Origin: Fictibacillus marinisediminis
Lineage (GTDB): Bacteria; Bacillota; Bacilli; Bacillales; Fictibacillaceae
Reading direction: 5' to 3'
Length of the DNA stretch: 64,000 nt
Assembly: GCF_023149135.1 (NCBI RefSeq)
Contig: NZ_JAIWJX010000002.1
Coordinates: forward strand, 744,001 to 808,000
Below, piece after piece: positions 40,198-48,831 of the stretch. Every line of letters begins with the position of its first letter. Within the stretch, counting starts at the first letter, position 1. The translations under genes and the position numbers were made by a program. A model generated the notes under the pieces. The model was not told the origin of the DNA. It saw nothing but the letters and a program-made list of their open reading frames with translations, and ran no database searches.

Positions 40198-40290
40198 ATG
40201 AAAAAGTCAGTAAAAATCGATGATGTTCGTCATATCGCTGTTTCTCAATTTCATAGGGCGGCCGGCCACCCAGAGATGAAAGAACACTAG
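40198..40290 (+). CDS. Possible 30-aa peptide in the bmrCD leader region
   Basis: GAAGGGA lies 9 nt before an ATG. The frame is 30 codons long and reads MKKSVKIDDVRHIAVSQFHR then AAGHPEMKEH. An exact TTGACA lies about 70 bp upstream and two hairpins follow (40302-40345, weaker, and 40358-40390, strong), so it looks like a small transcription unit of its own. I recognise no family. It is basic and histidine-containing, without a membrane helix. It might be a leader ORF for the ABC exporter downstream, or a stand-alone small protein. In the 40036-40648 gap it is one of two candidate micro-ORFs. Confidence 0.4.
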   Translation: MKKSVKIDDVRHIAVSQFHRAAGHPEMKEH

Positions 40291-40357
40291 TCATTCTTTT
40301 TCGTTTATTCACAGGCACCGGTCACATTTTCCTTTGTGAGGTGTCTTCTGTTTTTCT

Positions 40358-40390
40358 AAGCATATCGCCACAGGGGCGGTATGCTTTTTT
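40358..40390 (+). terminator. Rho-independent terminator upstream of bmrC
   Basis: AAGCATATCGCC pairs with GGCGGTATGCTT (one mismatch) around ACAGG with a T6 tail. It ends the small-ORF transcript, or attenuates readthrough into bmrCD. Confidence 0.85.
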
Positions 40391-40394
40391 CTTT

Positions 40395-40487
40395 TGTCTA
40401 GCTCCAGCACCCAGGGCTGAAAACGTATTTCTTGTTTTCAGCATGATGAAATCCATAACATTATTTCATCCCTAGTCCTCGGAGGAC
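40395..40487 (+). repeat. Bacillaceae-type intergenic repeat with three consecutive hairpins
   Basis: It starts with TGTCTAGCTCCAGCACC (40395-40411). Three inverted repeats follow: GCTGAAAAC/GTTTTCAGC (40416-40442), GATGAAAT/ATTTCATC (40445-40470) and GTCCTC-G-GAGGAC (40475-40487). The head 17-mer also occurs at 35287. The hairpins could form part of the bmr 5' leader. Confidence 0.55.
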
Positions 40488-40549
40488 GAAAATTACAGCT
40501 TTTTTCAAATTGGTTTCACAAATTTTTTCACATAAAGGAGCTCTGCACT

Positions 40550-40606
40550 ATGTATGTATTTTCTATGGTCAGGTTGAATTCTGAAGCCCATCTCGAATCG
40601 GGGTAG
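40550..40606 (+). CDS. Leader peptide ORF (18 aa) upstream of bmrC
   Basis: AAAGGAG (40534-40540) sits 9 nt before ATG 40550 and drives an 18-codon ORF, MYVFSMVRLNSEAHLESG, that ends in TAG 42 bp before bmrC. Such a strong RBS on so short a frame, placed right before a multidrug ABC operon, is the layout of translation-controlled leaders. B. subtilis bmrCD is itself preceded by the leader ORF bmrB and controlled by ribosome-mediated attenuation. I could not find a clean terminator between this ORF and bmrC (CCC...GGGG pairing at 40587-40603 is weak), so the mechanism may be occlusion of the bmrC RBS rather than attenuation. Confidence 0.6.
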   Translation: MYVFSMVRLNSEAHLESG

Positions 40607-40648
40607 CACGTTTGTTTACAGTAACAAGAAGGGGAAAGGGGAGAATTT

Positions 40649-42403
40649 ATGTTTTCGGTACTGAGCAAATTAGGCTGGTTTTTTAAACAGCATTGGAAAC
40701 GGTATACGATTGCTGTTCTGTTACTAATTGTTGTCGGCATCTTGGAAGTCATTCCGCCGAAGATCGTCGGCAATGCGATTGATGCGATCAATCTCGGCAA
40801 GCTGACAAAAGAGTCGCTTGTTCAAACGATCTTATTTTATTTAGGTTTGTTAACAGTAACCTATATTTTAACGTATTTCATGATGTATCAGTTGTTTGGA
40901 GGGGCGTTTGTTGTTGAGCGGATTCTTCGTTCGAAATTCATGCGCCACCTGCTGAAAATGACACCGGCATTTTACGAAAAGAACCGAACAGGGGATTTGA
41001 TGGCAAGAGCTACCAATGACTTGAAGGCGATCTCAGTTACTGCCGGTTTCGGGATATTAACCCTTGTTGATTCCAGTGTATTTATGCTGGTTATCCTTTT
41101 TACAATGGGTCTTTTCATCAGCTGGAATTTGACGCTGGCAGCTGTATTGCCGCTTCCTCTGATGGCCATTGCCATGAACAGGTATGGAAAGAAAGTTCAT
41201 GAGCGGTTCATGAAAGCACAGGATGCCTTCGGGGACATGAATGACCAGGTGCTTGAAAGCATTTCAGGAGTAAGGGTTATTCGCGCCTACGTGAAAGAAC
41301 GGGAAGACATCAAGCGGTTCAATGACCTTACCGACGATGTGTACGGTAAAAATATCGCCGTTGCTAAAATCGATGCGCTGTTTGAACCGACTATTAAAGT
41401 ACTCGTCGGCATCAGCTACTTGATCGGTCTTGGGTACGGGGCGTATCTGGTGTTTCATAACAGTATCACATTAGGGCAGTTGGTTTCTTTTAACGTTTAC
41501 CTTGGTATGCTCATTTGGCCGATGTTCGCTGTTGGAGAATTGATCAACGTCATGCAGCGGGGGAATGCTTCACTCGACAGGGTGAATGAGACTCTCGCTT
41601 ATGAACCAGACGTTAAAAATGAAGATGACCTCATCCCTCTCAAAGAACCTGGTGAGATTGCATTTCATGATGTGACCTTCCGCTATCCTTCTTCTGAGGT
41701 AGATAATCTTGTCTCCGTGAATGCAAGGGTGAAAAAAGGGCAGACGCTTGGGATTGTCGGCCGCACAGGAAGCGGAAAAACGACGTTCCTGAAACAGCTG
41801 CTCAGAGAATATCCTTTAGGTGAAGGAGAAATCCAAATTTCCAGCATTGATCTTCATCACTTGGCCATTGAAGATATCCAGGGATGGATCGGCTATGTAC
41901 CTCAGGATGCCACTCTATTTTCTAAAACAATAAGAGAGAACATCTTATTTGGCAAAAGCAGCGGAACAGAAGAAGAGCTTCAGCACGTCCTTCGGATGGC
42001 CTCATTTGACCGTGACGTGAAATATTTGCCGGAAGGGTTGAATACGCTTGTCGGAGAAAAAGGAGTAGCGTTATCGGGCGGACAGAAACAGCGTGTTTCT
42101 ATCGCCAGGGCATTATTTATTGACCCTGAAATCCTCATGCTTGATGATGCGCTATCGGCTGTTGATGCTAAGACGGAAGCAGCAATCATCGCAAACATCA
42201 GAAAAGAACGGGCAGGAAAGACCACTTTTATTACGACCCACAGGTTATCAGCAGTAGAACATGCTAATTGGATTATCGTAATGGACGAAGGAAGGATTAT
42301 CGAAGAAGGTACACACGCACAGCTCATCTCCTCCGGCGGCTGGTATGGTGAGCAGTACGAACGGCAAAAAGTCGAAGAAACCTTCGATGAAAAGGCGGTG
42401 TAA
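40649..42403 (+). CDS. bmrC: ABC multidrug exporter subunit BmrC (YheI)
   Basis: The 584-residue half-transporter has six membrane helices (residues ~20-310) and a nucleotide-binding domain. Walker A is VGRTGSGKTTF, Q-loop YVPQDATLF, signature ALSGGQKQRVSIARAL, Walker B EILMLDDALSAVD, H-loop TTHRLS. The residue after Walker B is Asp (LDDALS) instead of the catalytic Glu, which marks the degenerate ATP site of heterodimeric exporters. The length matches B. subtilis BmrC (585). It pairs with the next gene, 3 nt downstream, to expel drugs. AAGGGGAGAATTT precedes the ATG. Confidence 0.95.
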   Translation: MFSVLSKLGWFFKQHWKRYTIAVLLLIVVGILEVIPPKIVGNAIDAINLGKLTKESLVQTILFYLGLLTVTYILTYFMMYQLFGGAFVVERILRSKFMRHLLKMTPAFYEKNRTGDLMARATNDLKAISVTAGFGILTLVDSSVFMLVILFTMGLFISWNLTLAAVLPLPLMAIAMNRYGKKVHERFMKAQDAFGDMNDQVLESISGVRVIRAYVKEREDIKRFNDLTDDVYGKNIAVAKIDALFEPTIKVLVGISYLIGLGYGAYLVFHNSITLGQLVSFNVYLGMLIWPMFAVGELINVMQRGNASLDRVNETLAYEPDVKNEDDLIPLKEPGEIAFHDVTFRYPSSEVDNLVSVNARVKKGQTLGIVGRTGSGKTTFLKQLLREYPLGEGEIQISSIDLHHLAIEDIQGWIGYVPQDATLFSKTIRENILFGKSSGTEEELQHVLRMASFDRDVKYLPEGLNTLVGEKGVALSGGQKQRVSIARALFIDPEILMLDDALSAVDAKTEAAIIANIRKERAGKTTFITTHRLSAVEHANWIIVMDEGRIIEEGTHAQLISSGGWYGEQYERQKVEETFDEKAV

Positions 42404-42406
42404 GAT

Positions 42407-44428
42407 TTGAACGTAGGGAAGAGATTATTTCGTTATGCACTGATTTATAAAAAAAGTTTTATTATAGGTCTGCTATTGCTGGCTTTGGCCGTATCTGCAG
42501 AGTTAACCGGTCCGTTCATCGCCAAGCGCATGATTGATGTGCACATTCTAGGCATTGAAAAGCCTTGGTACAAAACGACTGCTCAAGATAAAGACACGGT
42601 TACTTATAAGGGGAGCCGATATCAGCGCGAAGATCGTTTTCAGTCCGGTGAACCAAAAGGAAAACAGGCTAGGATTACCCAGATTGGGAGAAAGTATTAC
42701 TTCATTAATCAGTCCGCAAAATTAGAAGGGGAAAAGAGTTACAAAAACAAGGAAATCATGGTCACTTCTAAAGGTGTAACCACTAAATATCCGGCAGTAC
42801 AGCTGAAGAACAGTGAGCTTTTTAAATTTTATAAGCCGGAGATAAGAGGGCTGTTTAAGCTGACGGGCATTTATTTTGTTCTATTGTTATTTGCTGGATT
42901 GTTTCAGTACGGACAAAGGTACATGCTGCAGAGCTCCTCCAATCTGGTCATCAAGAAGCTGCGGCAGGATGTATTTTCACAGATCCAGAGAGTGCCGATT
43001 ACGTATTTTGATAATCAGCCGGCAGGAAAAATAGTATCACGGGTGACGAATGATACAGAAGCAATTAAAGAGCTGTTCGTTAATGTACTTTCTAATTTCT
43101 TCACAGGAATTATTTATATGGCGGGAATCTTCACAGCGCTGTTCATACTGGATATGCGTCTCGCCCTGATCACGATGATTCTCGTGCCGATTCTGGTTGT
43201 TTGGATTACACTCTATCGAAAACTTGCTTCTAAGTATAACCATATTATCCGTTCAACACTGAGCGACATCAATGGAATGGTCAACGAATCCATCCAAGGC
43301 ATGCCAATTATACGGGCGTTTAAACGGCAGAAGGAAACGACAAAAGAGTTTGAAGAGATGAATGAGAAATATTTTTCGTTTCAAAATAGGCTATTGAGTT
43401 TAAATGGCCTCACTTCTCACAACCTTGTGAGTGTACTTAGGAATTTAGCGTTTGTTGCCTTGATCTGGTACTTCGGAGGGGCCTCACTTAAGACGGACGC
43501 CCTGATTTCCGTTGGTGTCCTCTATGCTTTTGTTGATTACTTGAACCGGCTGTTCCAGCCCATCACCGGGATGGTTAACCAGCTCGCCCAGCTTGAGCAG
43601 GCGCTCGTATCAGCAGAGCGTGTATTTGTACTGCTGGATGAGCCGGGTATGGATGTGAAGGTCCAGGAAGTTGATCGTTATAAAGGAAATGTAACATTCA
43701 ATGGAGTTTCATTTGCTTATAAAGAAGGTGAGAATGTCTTGAATGATATTACCTTCGAAGCAAGGCAGGGCGAAACGGTAGCTCTTGTCGGCCATACAGG
43801 GTCAGGAAAAAGCTCTATTATGAACCTTCTTTTCCGGTTTTATGATATTAAGCAGGGGAGAATCCTTATTGATGGCAAGGATATTATGAAAATGCCAAAG
43901 CAGGTGCTCAGGGAGCATATGGGGATTGTCCTTCAGGATCCATTTCTATTTACGGGCACAATCGCTTCAAACATCAGCCTGGATGACCCCGCGATTTCAA
44001 GAGAGATGGTAGAAAAGGCCATTACTGATGTAGGAGCGATGCCGTTTGTACAAATCCTTCCAAAAGGATTGGATGAACCCGTCATCGAAAAAGGAAGCAC
44101 TCTTTCTTCCGGTCAAAGGCAGCTTCTTTCTTTCGCAAGGGCCCTGGCGTTCAATCCAGCAATCTTAATTTTGGATGAGGCAACGGCTAGTATCGATACT
44201 GAAACGGAGGCCATCATTCAAGAGGCGCTTGATGTGCTGAAGAGGGGGCGAACGACCTTTATCATTGCCCACAGGCTGTCCACCATTAAAAATGCGGACC
44301 AGATTCTTGTCCTGGATCGCGGAAGAATTGTTGAAAAGGGCGATCATACTTCATTGATGGAAGCCCGAGGCCGCTATTTTCAAATGTATCAAATTCAACA
44401 AGGACAGAAAGCGAGTAAAGCAGTATAA
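42407..44428 (+). CDS. bmrD: ABC multidrug exporter subunit BmrD (YheH)
   Basis: The 673-residue partner of BmrC is the same length as B. subtilis BmrD. Between TM1 and TM2 lies a ~95-residue outward domain (residues ~50-145; WYKTTAQDKDTVTYKGSRYQ and onward) typical of this subunit. The nucleotide-binding domain has Walker A VGHTGSGKSSI, Q-loop VLQDPFLFTG, signature TLSSGQRQLLSFARAL, Walker B AILILDEATASID with the catalytic Glu, and H-loop IAHRLS. The signature LSSGQ differs from BmrC's LSGGQ. Together they form one consensus and one degenerate ATP site. TTG or the adjacent ATG-less start follows the TAAG of bmrC. Confidence 0.95.
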   Translation: MNVGKRLFRYALIYKKSFIIGLLLLALAVSAELTGPFIAKRMIDVHILGIEKPWYKTTAQDKDTVTYKGSRYQREDRFQSGEPKGKQARITQIGRKYYFINQSAKLEGEKSYKNKEIMVTSKGVTTKYPAVQLKNSELFKFYKPEIRGLFKLTGIYFVLLLFAGLFQYGQRYMLQSSSNLVIKKLRQDVFSQIQRVPITYFDNQPAGKIVSRVTNDTEAIKELFVNVLSNFFTGIIYMAGIFTALFILDMRLALITMILVPILVVWITLYRKLASKYNHIIRSTLSDINGMVNESIQGMPIIRAFKRQKETTKEFEEMNEKYFSFQNRLLSLNGLTSHNLVSVLRNLAFVALIWYFGGASLKTDALISVGVLYAFVDYLNRLFQPITGMVNQLAQLEQALVSAERVFVLLDEPGMDVKVQEVDRYKGNVTFNGVSFAYKEGENVLNDITFEARQGETVALVGHTGSGKSSIMNLLFRFYDIKQGRILIDGKDIMKMPKQVLREHMGIVLQDPFLFTGTIASNISLDDPAISREMVEKAITDVGAMPFVQILPKGLDEPVIEKGSTLSSGQRQLLSFARALAFNPAILILDEATASIDTETEAIIQEALDVLKRGRTTFIIAHRLSTIKNADQILVLDRGRIVEKGDHTSLMEARGRYFQMYQIQQGQKASKAV

Positions 44429-44432
44429 CATT

Positions 44433-44460
44433 AAAAAGGGAGCCAGCCGGCTCCCTTTTT
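44433..44460. terminator. Bidirectional rho-independent terminator
   Basis: A perfect 12-bp stem AAAAAGGGAGCC / GGCTCCCTTTTT with an AGCC loop and a long T run. It ends bmrCD and, in reverse, the small gene at 44474. Confidence 0.95.
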
Positions 44461-44473
44461 TTTTTTTGAAAAT

Positions 44474-44644
44474 CTATTGTACTTCCTTTTGTTCCCTTTC
44501 AGCACAGTTGGTATCGAGCTTTCCGCCTTTACCATTTTCATGTCCAGAGCCCTCGCTTCCCCCGGATGCGGCAGCGGTACTTGATACGTTTAATATAGCA
44601 GCCATTCCTGTAATAACGATTTTCTTTTTCCAATCAGGATGCAT
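44474..44644 (-). CDS. Small putative secreted protein, 56 aa
   Basis: On the minus strand AGGAGGG lies 5 nt before ATG 44644. The frame encodes MHPDWKKKIVITGMAAILNV, then SSTAAASGGSEGSGHENGKG and GKLDTNCAEREQKEVQ. A basic n-region (WKKK), a short hydrophobic core and an AAA-SGG site resemble a secretion signal. The remainder is Gly/Ser/Glu-rich with one cysteine. It ends at the shared bmrCD terminator, which has a T run on this strand too. I do not recognise a family. The clear RBS and terminator make it a probable gene, too short for most ORF cut-offs. Confidence 0.55.
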   Translation of the reverse strand: MHPDWKKKIVITGMAAILNVSSTAAASGGSEGSGHENGKGGKLDTNCAEREQKEVQ

Positions 44645-44817
44645 GAATACCCTCCTACTTAATGTTAAGAAAATCCAGTTTGTGGAGAATTACCCCTTCT
44701 TAAAACATATTAAACCCTATCCATAATTAACCGATAATAACTAGGTGGATAAATGTAATTCAATGTATGTTAAAACGGGATAATGTATACCCAAAATGCA
44801 GATTGGGAGAAGACAAA

Positions 44818-46134
44818 ATGAAAACTAAAATGATTCGGTATTTTAAAAAGGAAGAAATGAAATCAAGCCTTCAGGAACAAGTGCTGCATGAATTGAGCCA
44901 TGTTGTGATGGAACGAAGCCCTGGATCCAGTCTGGACAAGCAGTTAGCCATGATTTCAATGACCCCGGAAGATCTGGCGGTTCTCCGAGCACTACAGCCT
45001 TTTGTTTCGCAGCATATTGAAGAAGTTGTCACTGGGTTCTACAGCACAATTGCCCACGTACCTCAGCTTTCTGAGATTATAGAGAAGAACAGTTCTGTTG
45101 AACGGCTGAGACTGACGCTTGAGCGTCATATTCGTGAGATGTTTAACGGTGAGATTCACCATGCCTTCATTGAACAAAGGAAAATGATCGCGCACATTCA
45201 TTTTAAAATTGGATTAGAGCCGAAATGGTATATTTCCGCTTTTCAGGATCTTCAGTTATCTCTTTTATCCATCATGGACGAACATCTGGAGGGGAAAGAG
45301 GATTTTTATCTTGCGGCAACAGCCATTACCAAAATGCTGAACCTTGAACAGCAGCTGGTTCTTGAGGCGTTCTCTCTGGAAGAAGAGAGAGCCAGGATGA
45401 AAATTGAAGAGCAGAAAGCATTGGTAAAACAAACGGTCAACTCTTCTTCTGACGAACTGGCTGCCATTGCCCAGGAGGCGAGTGCAGCGATCGAACAGCT
45501 TGCCGCACAGTCTGGAGATGTTGTAGAACATGCACAGAGCAGTGTAGAGTATGCCTCTCTCGTATCTGAAAAATCAAAAGAAGGCAAAGAAAAGATCGAG
45601 CTGCACTTATCATCGGTACAGCAGATCAAGCAGAAAATGAATCAAATATCAAAAGAGATTCTTTTATTAAAAGAAGACTCTGGCCATATTATTGAAATTG
45701 TTGATCTCGTGAAAGGGATCGCTGAACAGACCAATTTGCTTGCCCTCAATGCAGCCATTGAAGCAGCAAGAGCAGGGGAAATGGGTAAAGGTTTTGCTGT
45801 AGTAGCGGGAGAAGTCAGAAAACTGGCAGAGCAAACCAAAGATTCAGTAGGAGGAGTCGCTGAATATATCTCCAACACGAATGGGCGGATGGATTTAATT
45901 ACGGCTTCTTCGGCTCAAATCAATAGCTGGATCAATGAGAATACAGCTGAGGTTGAGGAAATGAACGATTTTTTCAATGAAATTCTCACAAACATGGAGG
46001 AAAGCAGAAAACAGAGCAACAGCGTTGGAGGAAAGATACAGGATATCGCAAAAATTATTAAAGAGATGGAACATGCCATTGCCCAAATTGCTCATTCTGC
46101 TGAAAGCCTTTCAGACAGTACGTATCATCTATAA
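44818..46134 (+). CDS. hemAT: Heme-based aerotaxis transducer HemAT
   Basis: The 438-residue soluble protein couples an N-terminal globin sensor to a methyl-accepting chemotaxis domain. The sensor globin spans residues ~25-190, with the proximal histidine in [21 protein letters not shown] and conserved [23 protein letters not shown]. The signalling domain has the hairpin tip [48 protein letters not shown]. It binds oxygen and steers the cell through CheA/CheW. There are no membrane segments, as expected for HemAT. The frame extends upstream to 44767, but GGGAG is spaced for ATG 44818. It is monocistronic. Confidence 0.95.
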   Translation: MKTKMIRYFKKEEMKSSLQEQVLHELSHVVMERSPGSSLDKQLAMISMTPEDLAVLRALQPFVSQHIEEVVTGFYSTIAHVPQLSEIIEKNSSVERLRLTLERHIREMFNGEIHHAFIEQRKMIAHIHFKIGLEPKWYISAFQDLQLSLLSIMDEHLEGKEDFYLAATAITKMLNLEQQLVLEAFSLEEERARMKIEEQKALVKQTVNSSSDELAAIAQEASAAIEQLAAQSGDVVEHAQSSVEYASLVSEKSKEGKEKIELHLSSVQQIKQKMNQISKEILLLKEDSGHIIEIVDLVKGIAEQTNLLALNAAIEAARAGEMGKGFAVVAGEVRKLAEQTKDSVGGVAEYISNTNGRMDLITASSAQINSWINENTAEVEEMNDFFNEILTNMEESRKQSNSVGGKIQDIAKIIKEMEHAIAQIAHSAESLSDSTYHL

Positions 46135-46162
46135 AAAAAGAGCCCTAAGTGGGCTCTTTTTT
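46133..46162. terminator. Bidirectional rho-independent terminator
   Basis: AAAAAAAGAGCCC / GGGCTCTTTTTT with a 5-nt loop overlaps the hemAT stop and the end of the convergent gene. Confidence 0.93.
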
Positions 46163-46496
46163 ATGATTTTATGATGGCATATTGCCCTCTGTTTGTTATA
46201 AATGAAATGATGCTGCCATCAATATTGATTCCGCTAATCCCATCAAGGGGAACCTCATATAAAACAGATGGAAGTTCAGTCGACTCTCCATCTTCCGTAC
46301 TGTAAGCTCTACCGTGCAGGAACATGACATTATCGGATAGATAGTCATCAATGGCATCCCGCTGTTCAAAAGTCGCCTCTTCCAGCTGAATGTTGATCTG
46401 ATCCAAATCTCCATTTTCTTCTTTTCGAATGGAAATCTGATGGCCAGCCCAGTTATTTATATGGTCTTTTACGTCGATAATTTTTAATTCGCTCAT
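46161..46496 (-). CDS. Hypothetical soluble protein, 111 aa
   Basis: The 111-residue protein (MSELKIIDVKDHINNWAGHQ onward) is acidic, with predicted alternating strands: HQISIRKEENGDLDQINIQLEEATFEQ, NVMFLHGRAYSTE, VLYEVPLDGISGINIDGSIISFITNRGQYAIIKS. I do not recognise a named family. It reads like a compact beta-rich cytosolic domain. The frame runs up to 46553, but AAGAGGTGAGCATA sits in front of ATG 46496. It is convergent with hemAT and ~90 bp downstream of the GDYXXLXY gene on the same strand, so it may be separately transcribed. Confidence 0.7.
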   Translation of the reverse strand: MSELKIIDVKDHINNWAGHQISIRKEENGDLDQINIQLEEATFEQRDAIDDYLSDNVMFLHGRAYSTEDGESTELPSVLYEVPLDGISGINIDGSIISFITNRGQYAIIKS

Positions 46497-46589
46497 TATG
46501 CTCACCTCTTTAACAATGTACCCTGAAACCACCAGAATAAACCCTGTTACCAAGAGAGTACACGTTATAAATCGTATGTGATTAGAGGG

Positions 46590-47096
46590 TTAATTTAAAG
46601 GCTGGATCCTCTGAATGACGCCTTTTCCCCAAGATGCGACCTTAACGGTTACTTTATATTCACGATGAGGACTTTCAAGCTGTTTTCCGGTGTTATCTTT
46701 TACATAATAACGTTCAAGCCCATATTCAAGGTGCAGGAATCCTTCCATAGAAGGTGTTGCTTTTCCTTTTAAATATACTTGCTGCCCCTTAACATCAGGA
46801 CGATCGCCAGTTACCTTGGTTACCCTATATAAGCCGTCGTTATCCGGAGACAGGACAGCATATACAGGGGTCGGATCCTCGATGGATTTACCATTCCAAA
46901 GTGAGGAAGAGACTTCGTTGATCTCATAGTTCAGCGTTACGTAATCTCCGTAGAAAACATCAGACGGATCAACAGGCTTTGTTTTTAAAACAATATCCTT
47001 GCCATAGTGATCTGCTGCATAATAACTGGCTGCAATCCCCAAAAGGACAAGTACTTGAAGAACGATCAGCCCTATCCACCATTTATTTTTTTTCAT
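46590..47096 (-). CDS. GDYXXLXY-domain membrane-anchored protein
   Basis: The 168-residue protein has an N-terminal membrane anchor (WWIGLIVLQVLVLLGIAASYY) and an extracytoplasmic domain carrying the name-giving motif in DPSDVFYGDYVTLNYEINEV. Later strands include VYLKGKATPSMEGFLHLEYGLERYYV. The family is commonly fused or adjacent to DUF2157 proteins, exactly as here. The function is unknown. AGGCGGTGAT lies 5 nt before ATG 47096. Its first codons overlap the end of the upstream DUF2157 gene by 14 nt, so the two are translationally coupled. Confidence 0.88.
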   Translation of the reverse strand: MKKNKWWIGLIVLQVLVLLGIAASYYAADHYGKDIVLKTKPVDPSDVFYGDYVTLNYEINEVSSSLWNGKSIEDPTPVYAVLSPDNDGLYRVTKVTGDRPDVKGQQVYLKGKATPSMEGFLHLEYGLERYYVKDNTGKQLESPHREYKVTVKVASWGKGVIQRIQPLN

Positions 47097-48321
47097 GAGA
47101 ATCACCGCCTTCCTCCAGAACATCCCTTTTCTTTTTCTGCAAAAAGAAATAAAGAGCAAACAAGAGAATTCCGCCAATCAGGAAGAAGAGAGATTTTGGC
47201 ATAAATGACCACGCCAGATTGATGTATGCGATGAACGTTACAATCAAGAACAGGATAATTCCCCAATTGATCTGGGATCGTTCTTCTTTTTGATATCCTT
47301 CCGTCAAAAGAAGTCCGGAGAATAGGAATGCCGAGATCAAATAAATGATGCCTGCTGTGAATTCCCCAATGAGGAAGGTGAAATAAAACCAGGGGAAAAA
47401 TAATAATCCTGTCTTCAAAAATGAGGAAAAAGTACCCTTTTTCATTATTAATGATATAACTGCAGCAAACAACAAAATATATATGATGCCAAACCATAAC
47501 GGATCAGGATAATCCAACGAACTGGCAGTATTGGTTAAGAAGAAATAAAGCAGCAAACTGGTGATAAAGGCAGCACCCGTTGTAAAAAAACGCAACGGTG
47601 AAGCGAGATTTTGGTTCAATCCTTCAGCTGCGGCATATAAGCCGATCAAGATTACAATCAGCCAGAGCCAGTTATCCTCAAGTGTTAAGGCATAAAGGAC
47701 AAGGTGCAAAACGAGACCGGCAGAAAAAAACCAAGTAAGCAGCTTGTCTTTTGATGCGGAAACGAACCAGCCTAGACCAATCGCAAACAAAATAAGTATC
47801 ACATAGCTGTAGCTGGAGAATTCGGATAATGCATAAAGCTGGCCTCCGGTCAGGATCGCAAAGGAAATAAAGAACAAAAGCTTCCCGCGAAATAAATAAA
47901 GATAAAGCAAAGCTGGAACGGACCAAATGATAAAAGTGCGTGCATCATAGGATACAAAATGAAATGTTTGGCCAAGCAGGATAAGTCCAGCTCCAAAAGA
48001 CGCGATTCCGAGGGCTATAAAAGCTCTTCCCAGAACAGGATTTCCTTTTTTTAGCCGAACATGGCCCGCAGTGTAGAACACACTGAGAACGGCAATCAGA
48101 AGCACCAGACGGTAAAGAGGTGATATTCCATCCCAGTTGGATGCGATGAAGGATAAAATCCCAAGGCCGATGAGAATGCTTGCAAAGACGGGAATGAGTC
48201 CGATTCCTTGCTTTGAATGCCCGTCTGGATATTTTGAAAGAATCTGTTTGTATTGTTCTTCCGTAATAATTCCATCCTGTACCCACGTCTTCCCTTCTTT
48301 AATTAGCCACTTGTCACTCAC
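47083..48321 (-). CDS. DUF2157-family polytopic membrane protein
   Basis: The 412-residue protein begins with a soluble helical DUF2157 segment (WLIKEGKTWVQDGIITEEQYKQILSKYP), followed by about 12 membrane helices to a charged tail (FLQKKKRDVLEEGGDSHEKK). LGIASFGAGLILLGQTFHFVSYDARTFIIWSVPALLYLYLF is the family core. No transport or enzymatic motif is visible. It overlaps the GDYXXLXY gene by 14 nt, and the two probably form one membrane complex of unknown role. The start ATG 48321 is preceded by GGGGTGGAACAG. Upstream, 48322-48559 is the divergent region with the SASP gene, in which I see no further ORF. Confidence 0.9.
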   Translation of the reverse strand: MSDKWLIKEGKTWVQDGIITEEQYKQILSKYPDGHSKQGIGLIPVFASILIGLGILSFIASNWDGISPLYRLVLLIAVLSVFYTAGHVRLKKGNPVLGRAFIALGIASFGAGLILLGQTFHFVSYDARTFIIWSVPALLYLYLFRGKLLFFISFAILTGGQLYALSEFSSYSYVILILFAIGLGWFVSASKDKLLTWFFSAGLVLHLVLYALTLEDNWLWLIVILIGLYAAAEGLNQNLASPLRFFTTGAAFITSLLLYFFLTNTASSLDYPDPLWFGIIYILLFAAVISLIMKKGTFSSFLKTGLLFFPWFYFTFLIGEFTAGIIYLISAFLFSGLLLTEGYQKEERSQINWGIILFLIVTFIAYINLAWSFMPKSLFFLIGGILLFALYFFLQKKKRDVLEEGGDSHEKK

Positions 48322-48559
48322 TGTTCCACCCCGATTCTTTAAATTTGTAAAAATGCAGGTCGAATAAAACGTTGTATTTCTTCACCCCCACTGTAACAGA
48401 GCACGTTAATATTTTCACCCTCAACCCAAAGATATGTCACACGTGGAAAGAGGATGCTGTATTTTCAGCGTTTGGGGCCATTCCACATAAATTGGAAAAA
48501 AACCGGCGCATAACCTTTTTTAATTGATGCACAATATGTTTCAAGAGGAGGTGATATCA

Positions 48560-48763
48560 ATGGCAAACAACAATAGCTCAAACCAATTAGCAGTACCTGG
48601 TGCTCAACAAGCTCTTGATCAAATGAAGTACGAAATCGCTTCTGAGTTTGGTGTTCAATTAGGAGCTGACACAACTGCTCGTGCTAACGGATCTGTAGGT
48701 GGAGAAATCACGAAACGTCTTGTAGCAATGGCTCAACAACAAATCAGCGGATCAGCTCGATAA
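48560..48763 (+). CDS. Alpha/beta-type small acid-soluble spore protein
   Basis: The 67-residue protein is a classical [64 protein letters not shown]. It contains the germination-protease site [10 protein letters not shown] and the second family motif [12 protein letters not shown]. These proteins coat spore DNA and protect it from UV and heat, and are degraded at germination. AAGAGGAGGTGAT precedes ATG 48560, and an earlier in-frame ATG at 48524 has no RBS. Its position between bmrCD and a YheC/YheD gene matches sspB of B. subtilis. Confidence 0.97.
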   Translation: MANNNSSNQLAVPGAQQALDQMKYEIASEFGVQLGADTTARANGSVGGEITKRLVAMAQQQISGSAR

Positions 48764-48781
48764 CTCTATAATCATGGCTGT

Positions 48782-48808
48782 AAAAGGGTGGAGCAATCCG
48801 CCCTTTTT
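48782..48808 (+). terminator. Rho-independent terminator of the SASP gene
   Basis: The stem AAAAGGGTGGA / TCCGCCCTTTT (one G-U) with a GCAA loop and a T5 tail lies 18 bp after the stop. Confidence 0.87.
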
Positions 48809-48831
48809 GATAAGGAAAAGAGGAAGGCAAA

